Positions 6,459 to 7,738 of a stretch of 7,738 nucleotides of DNA are shown piece after piece. Where the stretch lies: the NCBI GenBank assembly GCA_945871415.1, contig CAMBWG010000094.1:1-7738 (forward strand), given 5' to 3'. The stretch is from an uncultured Desulfovibrio sp. Its GTDB lineage: Bacteria > Desulfobacterota > Desulfovibrionia > Desulfovibrionales > Desulfovibrionaceae. Positions within the stretch are counted from its first letter, which is position 1, and each line of letters opens with the position of its first letter. Under the pieces are notes generated by a model that was not told where the DNA came from, searched no databases, and worked only from the letters and a program-made list of their open reading frames with translations. The translations under genes and the position numbers were made by a program.

Positions 6459-6487
6459 TTGACAATAGTTCGATATGAAACTATTTT
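6459..6487 (+). promoter_or_regulatory. Sigma-70 promoter of the marR-cupin operon
   Basis: TTGACA (6459-6464) is a perfect -35 box. After exactly 17 bases comes TATTTT (6482-6487), four of six to the -10 consensus and with the key T and A and the final T. The local AT richness stands out from the surroundings. Transcription should begin about 6493-6495, which coincides with the marR ATG at 6494. Confidence 0.8.
6464..6485. promoter_or_regulatory. Imperfect palindrome, probable MarR operator
   Basis: AATAGTT (6464-6470) and AACTATT (6479-6485) are perfect inverted arms around an 8-base centre whose middle ATAT is also symmetric, so 18 of 22 positions fit dyad symmetry. The size and AT-rich arms are typical of operators bound by MarR dimers. 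It fills the spacer and overlaps the -10 box, so a bound repressor would block RNA polymerase. The natural candidate is the adjacent marR product (autorepression). The divergent exported-protein gene starts about 95 bases away and is less likely to be controlled from here. Confidence 0.7.
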
Positions 6488-6493
6488 GGCGCC

Positions 6494-6946
6494 ATGCAAT
6501 ACCGTTCCATTTTTGCTTATGCCAGCCGCCTGCGCAGTCTGGGCAACGAGCTGATTATTGACGGGCTCAGGCAGCGCGGCGTGGAAGGCATCGTTCCCAG
6601 TCATGGTGACATCATGCATGTGCTGCTGCATACGGAAAGCTGTTCCATGAGCGAGCTGGCCCGGCGTATCGGGCGCACAAAATCCACAGTGACAGTTCTT
6701 GTGCGCAAGCTCGAACAGGCTGGTTATGTGCAGCGGGAGCAGGATGCGTCGGATGCGCGCGGTGTGCGCATTTCTCTTACGGCACGAGGAAAGGCCCTTG
6801 AACCGGCCTTCCGGGAAATTTCCGACCGTCTGGAAGCTCTCATATGCGAACGCCTTTCGGATGACGAAGCTGCCCGACTGGAAGCGCTGCTGGCAAAATG
6901 CGTGGGAATAACACCAGATAGCAGAGAAGAGGAGAAAAAGTCATGA
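6494..6946 (+). CDS. MarR-family transcriptional regulator
   Basis: This 150-residue winged helix-turn-helix protein is expected to bind DNA as a dimer and release it on binding a ligand or on oxidation. N-terminal helices (1-30) for dimerisation precede the DNA-binding region (about 34-103): SHGDIMHVLL, the helix SMSELARRIG (51-60), the recognition helix around TKSTVTVLVRKLEQAGY (62-78), and the wing DASDARGVRISLT (84-96) with the usual Asp and Arg. A C-terminal helix completes the dimer part. Cys50 and Cys136 are its only cysteines. ATG 6494 is the first possible start after an in-frame TGA at 6476-6478. No Shine-Dalgarno precedes it, and the promoter places the transcript start on or beside this ATG. 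The gene overlaps the cupin gene by ATGA. The ligand is unknown. Confidence 0.93.
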   Translation: MQYRSIFAYASRLRSLGNELIIDGLRQRGVEGIVPSHGDIMHVLLHTESCSMSELARRIGRTKSTVTVLVRKLEQAGYVQREQDASDARGVRISLTARGKALEPAFREISDRLEALICERLSDDEAARLEALLAKCVGITPDSREEEKKS

Positions 6947-7329
6947 GCAATTATTCTTTGAAGCATGTTGATCTGCGTGCCGGGCGCGTCGAACTGCATG
7001 ATCTGTTGCAGCTGACAGGCTGCGAAGTGTCCTGCAATACGCTGCCGCAGGGGGCGAGCGTCCCCTTTGTGCATCATCATACCAGTAATGAAGAGTTGTA
7101 TATCGTGCTGGATGGCGCGGGAACGCTCTTTATTGACGGCGAAGAGCTGCCCCTTGCCTCCGGGGACTGCTTTCGTATTGCTCCCGCCGGAGCCCGCTGC
7201 ATCCGTGCCGCCGAAGACAGCGCCCTGCATTTTCTCTGCGTCCAGACCCGGGCCGGCAGCCTTGAGGGCTACACCATGAGCGACGGTGTGATTGACGAAA
7301 AGGGCGACAAGCCGAGCTGGCTCCGTTAG
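6943..7329 (+). CDS. Single-domain cupin protein
   Basis: This 128-residue protein forms one cupin beta-barrel, probably cytoplasmic since no signal peptide is seen. Cupin motif 1 is present as G37...HHHTSNEE...G58, with His44, His46 and Glu51 as likely metal ligands. Motif 2 reads G74...PAGARC, where the usual histidine ligand is replaced by Cys86. The C-terminal part SLEGYTMSDGVI (106-117) is distinctive. The start ATG overlaps the marR stop (ATGA) and has GAGGAG about eight bases upstream, so the two are co-transcribed and translationally linked. Cupins of this size paired with regulators are often small-molecule binding proteins or dioxygenase/isomerase-like enzymes; the substrate cannot be inferred. 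The terminator that should end this operon lies about 260 bases downstream, beyond a repeat remnant. Confidence 0.92.
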   Translation: MSNYSLKHVDLRAGRVELHDLLQLTGCEVSCNTLPQGASVPFVHHHTSNEELYIVLDGAGTLFIDGEELPLASGDCFRIAPAGARCIRAAEDSALHFLCVQTRAGSLEGYTMSDGVIDEKGDKPSWLR

Positions 7330-7456
7330 GGCGTGTTGCCACTATCCGCTGTTTGGGGGAAAGGGAAACCCCATCTCGTCCCCAGCGCGCTTTTTCAGAG
7401 GGGCAGGAACTTGCACCGGGTCTTCTTCACCGGCACGTGTGCCGATACCGTCCGGA

Positions 7457-7550
7457 GAGGCGGCGGTACAGCGTCGCCCGGCCCGAAGTGAGTGGAAAGA
7501 CCACGTTGTTTTCGCGAAACGACAGGCCGCATGGTTTGTAATGCTCTACG
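7457..7550 (+). repeat. Decayed copy C of the intergenic repeat
   Basis: Bases 7457-7538 align with 2423-2503 of copy A with one extra base and a number of substitutions. The left third, including the left terminus, is missing. After TGGTTTG the sequence jumps straight to AATGCTCTACGG, which resembles the right terminus, so the fourth hairpin has been lost by an internal deletion. The GC hairpin (7459-7465/7472-7478) and most of the third hairpin (7492-7498/7509-7515) still pair, using G-U pairs at the changed positions. The preceding stretch 7330-7456 holds no gene or clear signal that I can see beyond a short CGGCAC/GTGCCG dyad. Confidence 0.82.
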
Positions 7551-7592
7551 GCCAGATGTCGGCGGGCCTTCTCCCTCGGAAAAGTATGACGT

Positions 7593-7629
7593 AAGCCTGT
7601 TTTCCGCAGTTGCGGAAAGCGGGCTTTTT
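7593..7629 (+). terminator. Strong intrinsic terminator after the cupin gene
   Basis: Arms 7593-7608 and 7611-7626 pair along all 16 positions (two as G-U) in a nearly continuous hairpin, and the plus strand ends in TTTTT (7625-7629). It is the first strong plus-strand terminator after the cupin stop at 7329. No gene is visible between, so it most likely ends the marR-cupin transcript, unless a small RNA is made from 7330-7590. Confidence 0.85.
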
Positions 7630-7679
7630 GTGTTCTGCTGTATGCTGCAACGGGTGCGCCGTTGTCGTTATGGCCGGAA

Positions 7680-7738
7680 CCAGAGCGTTTCACCTTTGGA
7701 AAAGCTGAAACGCGAGGCGGCGGCACAGCGCCGCCCGG
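7680..7738 (+). repeat. Copy D of the intergenic repeat, cut by the window end
   Basis: It starts with the terminus CCAGAGCGTTTC at 7680 and matches the first 59 bases of copy A with five differences by hand count. The first hairpin (7685-7696/7702-7713) and the GC hairpin are present. The remaining roughly 90 bases would lie beyond the window. It is the fourth copy in under 8 kb, in the same orientation as the other three. Confidence 0.88.

Noticed and set aside
1..7738. CRISPR array, tRNA, rRNA, phage or defence genes
   Set aside because: The repeats are few, long and unevenly spaced, no tRNA or rRNA-like sequence was noticed, and none of the proteins resembles phage or defence families.

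Overview
This window looks like chromosomal DNA of a GC-rich Gram-negative bacterium. Protein style, gene order and the GC-rich intergenic repeats suggest the Desulfovibrionaceae (Desulfovibrio relatives); this is an inference from familiarity, not a database match. Lnt and several exported proteins imply a diderm envelope.

Left part (1-3579, minus strand): a cluster read corC -> lnt -> prfB. corC encodes a soluble CBS/CorC_HlyC protein. lnt encodes apolipoprotein N-acyltransferase with the complete Glu-Lys-Cys triad. prfB encodes release factor 2, cut by the window start, and carries a textbook autoregulatory +1 frameshift site (GGAGG, 3 nt, CTT TGA C). lnt and prfB overlap by 17 bases. corC and lnt are each preceded by a hairpin plus T-run just ahead of the ribosome binding site. 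A 149-bp repeat lies between corC and lnt.

Middle (3580-5653): a second repeat copy abuts the likely promoter of a plus-strand gene for an exported 5'-nucleotidase/metallophosphatase (UshA family). A small convergent minus-strand gene of unknown function (71 aa) follows.

Right part (5654-7738): a perfect palindromic terminator closes a minus-strand gene for a small exported protein of unknown function. Divergent from it is a two-gene operon, a MarR-type repressor and a cupin protein, overlapping by ATGA. Its promoter is near consensus, carries an imperfect palindrome as likely operator, and places the transcription start on or beside the ATG, predicting a leaderless mRNA. Beyond the cupin lie a decayed repeat copy, a strong terminator and the start of another repeat copy.

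The most unusual content is the repeat family: four copies (two full, one decayed, one cut by the window end), all in the same orientation, with 12-bp terminal inverted repeats and four hairpins. Differences between copies are mostly compensatory or G-U-preserving when read as plus-strand RNA, which suggests a structured RNA rather than a simple DNA repeat.
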